Positions 34,210-45,590 of a DNA stretch of 64,000 nucleotides are shown one piece after another; position 1 is the first letter of the stretch; each line of letters begins with the position of its first letter. The position numbers and the translations under genes are program-made. The notes below the pieces were generated by a model, which worked only from the letters and a program-made list of their open reading frames with translations, did not search any database and was not told the origin of the DNA. This DNA comes from Alisma plantago-aquatica (lineage: Eukaryota > Streptophyta > Magnoliopsida > Alismatales > Alismataceae), in contig OY856410.1 of assembly GCA_963693085.1 (NCBI GenBank), forward strand, positions 1,398,304,669-1,398,368,668. Reading direction: 5' to 3'.

Positions 34210-37200
34210 TGTAACATCCCTGACCTGGGTTATGCTTTAACCCTAGGTGTTTTGATTAAGAAAGTTTATTATATGCTTAATCCTATCTTGTGAAAAGTAA
34301 TTAGGGCTCATGAGAAACTTATGTTTCAATTTTGGTCCTGTTTGAACAATGTTGAAGCAATGTTTGCTTATTTTGGACTAAAGTGCAAATTACCCAAGTT
34401 GAGGGGTCAACTTGCAAATGTTGCATGATAAGATGTTCCTATGATGTTGAGACATCATAAGAATGAATATGATATAGTGGTAGGGTTTTCACAAGCTTGG
34501 GCACCAAGATTAAGCTTGTAAAGCAATGTTGTGCATTAAAACCTAGTTTTGGTGTAATGTACAATTTACCCAAAAACCTAGGGTTTGGTATGCAAATTAC
34601 CACTTCAATAAGGTCCTTAATGTTTCTTGGCATCATGTAGAGCAAATAAAATTAGAGGGGCATCTCATTTGAATTAAGTTGGAGGAGAGAGAATCTTGAT
34701 ATTAAAATAATCAAGATTTAATCTTAAGTGAAACCCTAATTCAATTTAGGGCAAAAATGAATGTATTAATTAAAGGGCCTTCAACCAAAATGTTATTGGT
34801 TGATTTTGAATAAGTATGGACGTTCTTTTTCCAAGATAAGGAACGAAAATATCTAAAGGAGGTGAAACTCCACTCACCTTATTATAAAGGAAAGTAATTT
34901 CCACTCACATATGGGATATTAATATAATAAGCATTAAGGTGCTTATTTTCTTTTCCCTTAATTCATGGATAATGGAAGGGAGTTCGGTGGGGATAGAGAT
35001 TCCCTTGCATGCAAGAAACCAAGGGGGAAGTGGTGGCAACAATTTTGGAATTAAAAGACTTTTATAAAGTATCTTCTCTCTCCTCAATTTTCTTATAAAA
35101 GTACCTTTTCCAAGCCAAATGAAAGGCTTTTACGACCCCACTTCTTCTCCTTGCTTGAAAAACCGACCAAGAAGGCTAAGGAAAGCAGGGAGCACGTCCC
35201 CAACCTGTTGGTAAGCCTTTGATCTTCGTTCTTCATGATTTCATGGTGAAAATCATAAAACAATGTGTAATTCCTTCATTTCTTCACTCAATCTTCAATT
35301 CTAGCCGATCGTTTCACTCCAAATCTTGAAGTTGAGCCTTGGAATAGTTGGAGAAGCTTCATCCACCATTAGAGTCGTGTATCTTGGAGCGTGGAGATCA
35401 TATTTGAGGTGGGTTTTATAACTCAAACCCTTAATCATTGATATTGCATCAATTCTCTATACTTTGTTGATTGTTTTCTTTAAATTGCTACACTCTTGTT
35501 TCTTTGCAATTTCTATCAAGAACGGTTGTTGTTCTTGGTTGTTCGAAGGAAGGGGATTATGACATCATCCTAGATTCTTATCCAAAGAAAATTACCAAGC
35601 CAAACGGTTTTGATAGCTATTCCAAATCATTTTAATTTGATTGGCTATGCGGTTTCAGCAAACCGTTTAAAGGCAAACGGTTTGAAACCGTTTGGGAGCA
35701 AACGGTTTCAATATCATTTGAGATGGTTGACCAAGAGTTGACCGTTTGGGAATTTTGTTCCTAATTATGTAGGATAATGACCCACCAAATTTTAGGGGTT
35801 AACTCCAAAGGAATCTTAGGTTGAAGGCCAATCCATTAGGAAACTTGAATTGAATTAAATGCTGATTTTCAACCTGATTAACTTGACCTGTTTGGGAAAA
35901 CGGTTTCAAGACCGTTTGAGTGAGTTGACCAAGCGTTGACCGTTTGGGATTCCTGTTCATAATTATGTTGGTTGATGACCCTCCAAAGTTGAGGGATTAA
36001 CTCCCAAGGAATAGTGAGTTGCAGGCTAATCAATTAGGGAAACCTAATTGGATTAAGTGCTGATTATCAATCTGATATAATTGAACTTTTTGGTCAAACG
36101 GTCCCAAGACCGTTTTATATGGTTGACCAAGCATTGACCGTTTGGTATTACTGTTCCTAATGATGTTGGTTAATGGCTCACCAAATTTGATGGATTAATT
36201 CCAAACGAGACATGATTTGAAGGCTAATCAATTGGGCAAACCCTAATTGAAATCAGTGCTGAAATTCCAATGAGTTAATTAGAGATTTTGGGTTGATTAG
36301 CCCAAACGGTTTCAAGACCGTTTGGGGATCACCCAAACGGTCTCAAGACCGTTTGGGGGTCACCCCAAGACCGTTTGGAGGTCTGGGGTCAAGTATAGTT
36401 GACCAATTGAAGGTCTAAAGGTACCAAATCATATTGCAATTAAGTGTTGATTGTTGATCAACTCATTAGACCAAACCTTGATGAAATTTCACTAGAATCC
36501 AAAGGTTGGATGAGCCAAACGGTCTCAAGACCGTTTGGTGGTCAACCAAGACCGTTTGGAGGTCTAGGGTTGAGTATGGTTAGGTGTTTGAAGGTCTAAA
36601 GGTACCAAGCTGATATACAATGCAATGTTGATTTGGTGATCAATCCCATGATCCAAACCTTAATTGGATGGCTTGGATTTGAGTGATATGATGGGAAAAC
36701 GGTCTCAAGACCGTTTGGAGGTCATCCAAACGACCTCAAGACCATTTGGGGTCAGGTCATACCCAATTTGGATGATGGTTCAAAAGTTTCAAAGTAAACA
36801 ATCTTGCATTGATGAGTGTTGTTGAATCATCGATTCTAAACCCTAATCCAATTGAATCAAACCCTAATTGATGACCAAGTGAGGGTCAATTGAGGGTCAA
36901 ATCAGTTGAATGTTGACCTACTAAACTCAATTGAAGTATGAGCATAGGTTCAATTGATGATTGGTTCCATGAATTCAATGGTTGAAGATCCAATGCAATC
37001 AATTGAAACATAATTAGTAGCTTGATTGATGATCAACTTCAAAGCTATAATTGGTGTTTATAAACCCTAACTCCATTGAGATCAGACCCTAATTGAAGTT
37101 CTAATTAAGGGATGAGTTCATGACTCAATTGATGATTGAGTTGATGATCCAATTGGTTGAGATTCCATAGATTGGAATTGAGTGTTGTTGAAGTCTTGAT

Positions 37201-40108
37201 TGACTCTTTGGTCCATGCGGTTTTGAGAGGTTTGGACCAAACGGTCTCAAGACCGGTTGGGTCCAAACGGTCTCAAGACCGTTTGAGACCAAACGGTCTC
37301 AAACCGTTTGAGACTCATGCGGTTTCAAGTTCATGCAGTTTCAAAGCTTTTTGCTTAAACAATTTCAAACCGTTTGTGGTTCAATTTGGTTAATCCAATC
37401 GGATGCCTAATACAATTGAAGGATCAATTGGTTAACCCAATTGAGTACCTAATGTATTTGAAGGAACAATGGGTTGATTCAATTGAGTACCCAATGATAT
37501 TAAAGACTCAATTGACTAATCCAAATGGATACCCAGTGTAGTTGAAGGTTCCATTGATCAATCTATTTGGATACCTCAAGTTATTGAAGGTCCAATTGAT
37601 CAAACATTTTTGTAAACCTAATGTGATTAGGTGGGAGATACCTTTAATGGTACTAATAATTAATGCATAACAAATGCATGGATCCAATATATGATGTAAA
37701 CCCTAATTGAGGCTGATTCCGTGTATAATCCTATTAAGAGGTTGTGTACATGTGAAATCACTAATTAGGATGAATAGTAAACCCTAATTCAATTGGATGC
37801 CTTAAGTAATGGAGGTCCAATGTGATTGAATCTCTTGAGAATAGAGATGATGAATCATCCATTGATCCAATGATGATTAGTAGTGATAATCAATGAAGGT
37901 ACAAAGGTTGAAACCCTAATAGTACCTAAGTGATTAGTGCCAATTAAGGGATGAACCCTAATTGCTTATAAGAACAATGTCTTAGTACACTATGTTAACC
38001 ATAGTTGTATATACTTGATTGAAGGGTTGATGTAACCTAATCAAGTTGATAGGATGATGGAAAGGAATTCATACCTGAGTATTGATCATGTGATGAATAG
38101 GGTATGATCCTTAATAAAGAGATCATGTGAACCCTAATTGAGGTTGATTCCATGTAAACCCCAATTGAGGGTGATGCCATGAGAAACCCATGTTGGGATG
38201 AATTGTAAACCCTAATTTTAGGCAATATGATGAGAAAGCCTAATGAAGGGTGATGTTATATGCAATCCTCACCCTAATGAAGTATGATAGCATGGGAAAC
38301 CCTAATCCTAATAATGGAATGGTTACTAATATATTGATGGGGGAAATGCCTAAAGTGATTGATTGTGGATATCCTTATAGCAAGTAATGCTTTAACTTGA
38401 GATGAGTCTATATTATTAAAGATAGTTGGACCATTCTTATGTGTGACCTATGCACTTCATGGTAAGGGTGATAGGTTAATGGATGAAAGGATTAAGATGG
38501 GAAATACCTTAATCTAAGATAAGCTGATAACTTAAGGAAGTTGAAAGTGATGAGGAAAGTGATATATCAATATGTGATAAATATCACTTTTAGCATTACA
38601 GGATTGATATAGTTCAATACCTGGAATAGTTGCACAGGATTAGCATAGTCTAATACCTGGAATAACATCTGCACAGGATTGGTTAAACTCCAATATCTGG
38701 AATAGTGTCACAGGATTGACTAATCCCAATACCTGGAATGATAACACAGGATTGGCTAACTCCCAATACCTAGAATGATAACACAGGATTGGCTAACTTC
38801 CAATACCTGGAATGATAACACAGGATTGGTTAAATCCCAATACCTAGAATAATAACACAGGATTGGTTAAATCCCAATACCTGGAATGATAACACAGGAT
38901 TGGCTAACTCCCAATACCTGGAATGCACAGGATTGGTTAAATCCCAATACCTGGAATAATAACACAGGATTGGCTAACTCCCAATACCTGGAATGTACAG
39001 GATTGGCTAAATCCCAATACCTGGAATAGTTGCACAGGATTGACATAGATCAATACCTGGAATAGTTGTACAGGATTGACATAGATCAATACCTGGAATA
39101 GTTGCACAGGATTGACATAGATCAATACCTGGAATGGTTACACAGGATTGACATAGTTCAATACCTGGAATGGATACACAGGAATAATATAAGTCTAATG
39201 CTTGTACTAGTTGCACAGGATTGGTGTAATCCAATGCCTGGAATATTTATATAGGATTGGTATAGACCAATGCCTGAATAAGACATGATGATGTACACTC
39301 CCATGTCCAAAATAACCAAAAATCTATTTAGCAGATTGGCTAAGGCCAATAAGTTGAAACAAGAATGTCTCATGGGTGACATATCAAGATAATGAGTGTC
39401 ACAAGAGAAGTTTGACATGATGGTATAATATGGAGGATAAATGATATATATGTTTTTCCTATTCCTTATTAAGAGAATAGTTGTTCTATTATTCTATCAT
39501 GAATAGTTACAATGCTTTAAGACGAGAATGCTTTAAACTGCTTATCCTCTGCTCAGTTCCATATCTTTAAACTGCAATAATAATGTTTTGGCGGAGAGTT
39601 ATATCTCCCGCTGGGACAATTTATAATTGTCTCACCCCCGTGGGATCCAATGTTTTTAGGTGGACAAGCAAGGAGGAAAGTGAGAATATCTTGCAGAGGA
39701 AGAACATCAGCAACAGCAGGGACAGCAGTGACAGCTCAGGTTGAGTGTACTGTCTGTCGTGTCATGTAGATAGAAGTCCTATGTGTCGTCTCTGTACTCT
39801 CAGGTCCTCGGAGTTTATAGTTAGTGTTTTAACGAATCGATCTGAGATTTTTGGCTTGATGCCTCAAAGTTATATGTTGTGCATATATTATGTCTTGAGA
39901 CATCTGATGTTGTAATCTCGAGAAGAGATAGTGCAAGACATGTACTTTGAAACAGAATGTAAATGTTATACTTTGGTTCTTGAAGAAAAAGATTTCCTAT
40001 GTGTGGATCTCTTTGCAAAAAGTTTTAATTTTTAGTGATTTTTGGTAATCCGTTGTTAGTGATTGCTTTCGCTTAGTTAATAATGTTTGTCCGGTCGACG
40101 TTGTTACA
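34210..40108 (+). repeat. 3' LTR of the gag-only element (5899 bp)
   Basis: This is nearly identical to the 5' LTR, with scattered substitutions and several indels located at palindromes (about 36310-36370, 36515-36545 and 37235-37300). Palindromes span 35600-36755 and 37217-37380, the minisatellite 38612-39280 and the triple stem-loop 39592-39648. It ends GTTGTTACA before CTTAT. Confidence 0.93.
39592..39648 (+). other. Triple stem-loop block, copy 3
   Basis: As copy 2, except that the middle loop is TAT instead of TAC; the stems are unchanged. Confidence 0.8.
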
Positions 40109-40999
40109 CTTATGTTTCAAGTTTGGTCCTATTTGAATAACGTTTGAGCAATGTTCTCTTATTTTGGACCAAAATGCAATTTATCCAAGATAAGGGGTTA
40201 TATTGCAATATGTCACATGTTGAACGTGCCTTAAGTGTTTTATCATCATAAGAGAGAGAATGATGCTAAGGGTGGCTTGAGGAAAGCCTAAATTCCAAGT
40301 TTTAGCTTGTTTGAATAATGTGAGTGCCCTGTGTACCAATTTTGGAACAAGTTGTAAATTACCCAAAATGTAGGGTTGATATGCAAATTATCACCTCTAG
40401 AGTGTTCCTACTTCCTCTATATATATCATTTAGAGGAGATATAAAAAAGGAGACACCATGTTTGAATCATATTTGAGTGATGGTACTCTTGGTGATGAAA
40501 AGACCAAGAAAAGATGTATAGTTGAAGCCTTTTTATGAGTTGTATCGAGTTGTAGACTTGTTATGAGAGTGCCTATCGGCCAAGGATACATAAAGGAAGT
40601 CTCATATCGGTTTGTGAACTCTTGGCCTTGTCCATGATGGCCTAAGCACCTCAAGGAGGTGAAGTATATCATTTTACAACTTCCTTAAAAAAGTTGTATC
40701 GGGTTATGAATAAAGTGGTGATTGAGTTGATATATCTTATCCAAACAGATAAGTGATGGCCGAAATATTATCTCTAGATTATCCTCAAGTGTTTTGCATG
40801 TCAAGATAAATAATAGTGCATGCATGTACACATGTCAACCATGCATGGACATGTGGCACCTAGTAGTTTAAAAAGATGACACCTCATATACACTCTTTTT
40901 CATGAACCTCAACTATATATACCACTCCTTTCACCTATTAGTGAAGTTTTTCGAAATTTACCACCCCCATGCTCTTAGATATCATGCATAGTGGCTTGG
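40109..40999 (+). repeat. Family-1b LTR, second segment
   Basis: It continues the LTR begun at 26205 after the inserted element; the first five bases are the duplicated target CTTAT. The whole segment aligns in reverse with about 61740-62650. It ends in CTTGG, the target of the Cassandra insertion. Open frames here are not meaningful. Confidence 0.85.
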
Positions 41000-41286
41000 T
41001 GTAACATCCCAGGATTTGAGGCCTCGGATAAAATGATCTTCAAAAGAATGATTGGACTACCCATATCACCAAGGTGCACCTCCTTTTTTGGGAGCCCATC
41101 ACTAAAGAACTCCATAGTTAAGCGTGCTCGGCTTGGAGTAGTACTAGGATGGGTGACAGGGAAGTTGACCCCGAATTGCGCGTGAGTGAGGACAAAGTGT
41201 GCAGTTAAGGCTAGTGGTGGTCTGTGGGGCCAGTCGTCATTTCTGAAACTCTACTAGAGCTTTGGGCAGTGGGCCCAGGCGTTACA
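41000..41286 (+). repeat. Cassandra 5' LTR with 5S-derived segment
   Basis: This 287-bp LTR runs TGTAACATCC to GGCGTTACA. Positions about 41062-41185 derive from 5S rRNA: A-box-like AGTTAAGCGTGC (41116-41127) and the C-box region AGTAGTACTAGGATGGGTGA (41137-41156) are preserved base for base with plant 5S as I remember it. The combination of short LTR, 5S segment and tiny interior identifies Cassandra. Confidence 0.95.
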
Positions 41287-41538
41287 AATGGTATCAGAGC
41301 CATAACCCCTCCAGTAGGTGTGGCCCACATGGGCATGGCATGCCAGTCTTGAGCCGTGCGGTCCAGGAATGTAGGAAAGGGTTGTCTATGGTTGACGTAG
41401 CCACCCTTGTGCTGGTATTCTGTGATCGGGAGCTAGGTGTCCATGGGCCATTGTGGGTCTGTACTAAAATGGGGAAGAGATTATGAGGCCTTATAGTTTA
41501 GCCTTGACGAGGACGTCAAGAGTCTAAGTGGAGGAGAT
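41287..41538 (+). mobile_element. Cassandra interior
   Basis: It has a PBS TGGTATCAGAGCC at 41289-41301 and a PPT GTGGAGGAGAT at 41528-41538. It is 252 bp and non-coding. The whole Cassandra, with its own duplication CTTGG at 40995-40999 and 54610-54614, is about 830 bp once the inserted Athila is set aside. Confidence 0.95.
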
Positions 41539-41594
41539 TGTAACATCCCAGGATTTGAGGCCTCGGATAAAATGATCTTAAAAGGAATGATTGG
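41539..41594 (+). repeat. Cassandra 3' LTR, first 56 bp
   Basis: It ends in ATTGG (41590-41594), where Athila element 2 is inserted. The LTR resumes after the duplicated ATTGG at 54370. Confidence 0.95.
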
Positions 41595-43128
41595 TGATGC
41601 GATGATTTTGAGTCGCATTTATAGACCTTTTTGATATGTATTTTGTGCTTTTATTAGTCATTTTTATGGTTAATATTGCATAATTCACCTATTTTGGTTT
41701 TTGCCATCATTTTATGTCAAATCCCCTTAGTTTTATCATTTTGAGCATTAATCATCACTTCATTATAATTTGTGTGGATTTATTCGATCTTGTCTTGGAA
41801 TTTCAGGAAAAACAAGTATCTGCTTCCGTCGATACCATCGACAAGGCCACAGGTTGCCAGCCGAAAGGAGTAGCAAAGAGTCGATACTATCGACACCCAA
41901 GTCGATACTATCGACGCATGGAGGCTACAGCGTCGCTAAATGACAAAACCGACGCTACAGAGAGGTCGATACCATCGACCCAAGTCGATAGTATCGAGAT
42001 GGCTACAGGCACTCGGACGAAAAGACAAAAAGGCTGTCGCTACTACACTGGGTCGATACCATCGACCCGCGTCGATGGTATCGACACCGGTAGATATGCG
42101 TTGGATTTAGATTGATTTCAATCGTACGGCTGGAGTTAATTGACGACCTAATTAGGGACTTATACCTAATGACGGCCGCCCAGACGAGATCATCAGCTAA
42201 TTTGCCATTGCACAAGTGCCGAGGAGGGAGAGAAAGGAGAACAGAGGCCAGAAGTTCATACTTGTCGATTCGGACGTTGCCGAAGACGGATTTCACCACC
42301 GAGAGGCAGGAAAGCTCGTGTTCTACACGAAGGATCAACCGGTTCTCCTCCGTTCAGGGGTTTTCCCATTTAATTCATGTTTTTCATATGATTTCCCCTA
42401 TTTCTACCATGTATTTGTGCAAGATGAACATGCGGGGCTAATCCCCTCCATCTTTAGGACCGGGAGTAGCCCGGGAATGCATTGTATGACAGTTTTATAT
42501 TAATAATTCATATTTTCTCTCTTAAATCCATGGTATAATTTCGTTTTCTCCATATATTGTTATGCTTGATCACCATAATAATAACCTACTGCCCTTAATC
42601 ACTTCGACAGAAGGATTAATTGTTGAAAAGAGACGAAACCTACATTAATCGATAAATCCCTTGACAAAGGAGGTGTAAAATTAATGGTGGAAACTGAGAG
42701 ATCGTTCATAATGCACTTAGTTTAGGGGATAGATTACTACGACGGTGGAATCAACCTAAACCTAAGTAGTGAATTACACCATGACAGTGGGTAATTCTGT
42801 TTTCAGGCCACTACCCAGATGGAGAGAGAAGATTGAGGAATTATATGAAACCTAATACAATGATAACCCGCGGTGAAACCGCAATCCTAAAGATACCATT
42901 TTGAATTGATTAAATCAACCTTTAATCGATTGTTTGCTTTGTTTTATTTTTATTTTCTTTTAATTTTGACAACAAACCCTAATTTGTTATTCGGCTTAGC
43001 TGATCGCAAATAGTTAGTAGGAGTCTCCAATAATTCAGCGTATCCCTGTGTTCGACTCGGGCCTCACAAAGGCCTGTACTACTCGACGCGTATACTTGCG
43101 TTTTTAGCGCGTAGTAAAATACACGTCA
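41595..43128 (+). repeat. 5' LTR of Athila element 2
   Basis: TGATGCGATG to ACACGTCA. At 41827-42090 it holds GTCGATA-CCATCGAC palindromes, several paired in tandem and facing, before the probable transcription start. Open frames across these (for example 41714-42115) are artefacts of the palindromes. Confidence 0.96.
41827..42090 (+). repeat. GTCGATAC palindromes in Athila 2 LTR
   Basis: At least seven 15-16-bp palindromes of form GTCGATACCATCGAC or GTCGATGGTATCGAC, some in pairs around a 4-6-bp spacer so that two palindromes make a longer hairpin. The 3' LTR carries the same set at about 53068-53331. Confidence 0.88.
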
Positions 43129-43134
43129 AGTTTT

Positions 43135-43152
43135 TGGCGCCGTTGCCGGGGA
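43135..43152 (+). other. Primer-binding site of Athila element 2 (Asp-tRNA)
   Basis: TGGCGCCGTTGCCGGGGA is complementary over 18 bases to the 3' end of plant Asp-tRNA (including CCA), the usual Athila primer. It starts six bases after the LTR. Confidence 0.96.
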
Positions 43153-43316
43153 TACAGCAGAATTGTTGGCACTTTGAGTGCTACGAGCGGCCACTCTAGG
43201 CCACAAATTTCTTTTTAATTTTCATTCAAATTCAAATATTTTTACATTGCACTATAATTGTTATACTCGTCTAAGCATAGTACTGAACTCGAATTTTCTT
43301 ATTTCAGGTACTGTGT

Positions 43317-44519
43317 ATGGTGCATACACGTAGTACAGACTACGACAATCGCACACCCGAGGTTCCATTTCTGGGACCTGAGGACGAGGAGCATTCTGAG
43401 CATGAGTACCAAGAAGAGATAGATTCTGAATCTGAACCAGAAGACATGGCCGAGCCACAGACCATATGGGAGAAGATCAAAGCTTCTTCCTCATCAGCTT
43501 CAAAGGGGCCTATAAAAAAGCAGGCGATCAACATACCGACATATAAGATCGATCCAGCGTTGATTAATTTGGTAAAATCAAATGCGTTTCATGGGCTGAA
43601 GAATGAGGATCATGTTGCACACATCAGCCAGTTCGTTGAAAATTGTGACATGGTAAAGATAGATAGGTTTCCACAAGATGCTTTGTACCTCAAGATGTTC
43701 CCAAGTTCCTTGGCAGGAGCAGCAAGAGAGTGGCTACATAATCTAGATGATAAGTTCGTTGAGTCTTGGGACCATATGGTGGAAGTCTTTTTTGAGAGGT
43801 TCTTCCCTCCTGAGAAGACTAACGACATGATCTGGAAGATTCACAATTTCACCCAACAGGCGGGTGAAACATATTCTGAGACCTGGGAGCGATTTCAGGT
43901 TATGTTGAGGAGATGTTTGCATCACGCGCTGGACAAAGAGACATAGGTGAAAATCTTCTATTTTGCTCTCTCCGAGCATGATAGGAGTAATCTGGATTCA
44001 GTCGGGTCGGGATTTTTTCTGAATAACACTGACACTAGATGCTGGGAAATACTCAAGAACATGGCGAGAAAGTAGTCCTGGGGAGAAAGAGAGAGAGGCC
44101 CAGTTGAGCAAGCATGAGTCGTCAGTGAATCAAAGGCAATGAGAGAGCTGAATGAGAAGATGGATCTTCTCGCAAAGAAGTTACTGCAAAAAGAAGAAAA
44201 TGAGTCCGAGGATGAGGCTCAAGTCAAGTACATGAGACAACAACAAGGGTACAGGAACAATGACTACTCATGGAGAAAGGACAAAAAGTTCTCATGGAAG
44301 GATCTGAATAATTTTCTGCAGGATCCGGAAGCCAAGCCCGCACCAGCTGCAGAGGACAAGAGCAAGGAGTTGCTCAATTAGGTCATCAAGCAAAATCAAG
44401 AGTTAATGAACACATTCGGGCAGCAAATCAAGCAACAAGGTGAATTTATGAATCAATTTGGACAGACATTGCAGAGCCATGGGGCTCAAATGAGGACCAT
44501 AGAGACCTCCATGGCGTAG
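43317..44519 (+). pseudogene. Athila gag (element 2), stops only
   Basis: It starts MVHTRSTDYDNRTPEV, has an acidic N-terminus, then INIPTYKIDPALINLVKSNAF, the gag core LFPSSLAGAAREWL-like segment (43695-43745) and FFERFFPPEKTNDMIWKIHNF. The frame is continuous from 43317 into pol with stops at 43944 (TAG), 44073 (TAG), 44115 (TGA), 44379 (TAG) and 44517 (TAG), and no frameshift. Each lies where Gln or Arg would be natural. A K/Q-rich coiled coil (about 44130-44500) precedes the protease. Gag packages the RNA; this copy cannot be translated through. Confidence 0.93.
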
Positions 44520-45590
44520 ATGGCAGCTGAAATTGCTAGTCTGAAGAAGCCAGCACATCCGGGTTTTCCGGGGAACACCAATGTTCCCGGGGGAAACCAG
44601 CAAGCCAAGGCCATTTTACTGAGAAGCGGCAAGAAGGTGTTGAATCCAAGAATGGATGAAACAAGCATACCGCAAGAAAAAGTTGAAGGTGAAGCCACTA
44701 TGGAGCAGCCCACACCAATCACAGGGCAGGTTGAAGACATCGCCGTGGATGGTAATGATGAACAGGTTGCTGAGGAGGAACCACAGAAAATGACGCCTTA
44801 TGTGCCACCTCATCAAAGGGCACAATCCGTTCCGGTCCCCTATCCGAATAGTGCAAAGGCAAGGAAGGTAGATGCACAATTCAAGAAATTCTTGGACAGC
44901 TTTAGGAAGCTTTCGGTCAATATTCCGTTATTGGAAGCTATTGAGCAAATCCCTTCATACGGGAAGTTTTTAAAAGATGTCATCACCAAGAAGAGGAAGA
45001 TACCAGATATTGAGGTCGTTGTACTAAAGGAGCAAGTGAGTGCCTTCATTATGGGTCCTCTACCGCCAAAGAGACAGGATCCCGGGTGTTTCAACATTTC
45101 TTGCTATATCGGGAAGTTTAAATTTGGAGAGGCACTATGTGATTCAGGGGCAAGCATCAATTTGATGCCCCTTTCGACATTTAAAAAGTTGGGATTAAAG
45201 GAGTCACGGCCGAGCAATATGACTATCCAATTGGCCGACAACTCTGTGGTGAAACCTTATGGAATCTGCAAAGATGTCTTAGTGAAGGTGGATCGATTTG
45301 TCTTTCCGGCTGATTTTATGGTTATGGAGATGCAGGATGAGCATGGCAATGAGCTGTTACTTGGACGTCCATTCCAATCTACAGCCGACATGATCTTAGA
45401 GATGGGGAGAGGTCGCTTGACCTTAGGCATAGCAGATGACCGCTTTGAGATGGTCATGCCCTCTAGCACTGCGTCTTCTAAAGCAAAAGAACAATGTAAT
45501 ATGCTGAAACACATGGATCACAACATCTCACTCTGCCTTGGAAAACCATTTTTGGACATGGCTCATGTGATGAGCAAGATGGATAATTGA
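44520..45590 (+). pseudogene. Athila gag C-terminus and aspartic protease (element 2)
   Basis: A 356-codon open segment of the same polyprotein frame. After a P/Q-rich linker (MTPYVPPHQRAQSVPVPYP) come FKKFLDSFRKLSVNIPLLEAI, typical of the stretch before the Athila protease, and then the protease with an intact D-S-G at 45141-45149 (ALCDSGASINLMPLSTFKKL) and LLLGRPFQSTADMILEMGRG as its C-terminal half. It ends at a TGA (45588-45590), and the frame continues in register at 45600. Unlike element 1, the catalytic triad is preserved. Confidence 0.93.

Larger units (their letters stand above)
26301..40108 (+). mobile_element. Complete gag-only retrotransposon with about 5.9-kb LTRs
   Basis: This 13,808-bp element has LTRs at 26301-32150 and 34210-40108 flanking a 2,059-bp interior, and a 5-bp target duplication CTTAT (26296-26300 and 40109-40113). 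LTR ends are TGTAAC/GTTACA. The interior has an iMet PBS, a gag of Del/Tekay style and the GGGGACGAA-type 3' end, but no protease, RT, RNase H or integrase. It therefore belongs with non-autonomous TR-GAG/LARD-like elements and would need proteins from a related chromovirus. LTRs make up 85 percent of its length. Confidence 0.93.

Noticed and set aside
41062..41185. 5S rRNA gene (also 25373-25455 and 54382-54510)
   Set aside because: The 5' third of 5S is diverged, and the sequence lies within short LTRs with PBS and PPT; it is Cassandra, not an rRNA gene.
41714..42503. Conserved open frames present in both Athila 2 LTRs (also 52955-53744)
   Set aside because: Conservation is due to LTR identity; the frames run through palindromes and show no domain.
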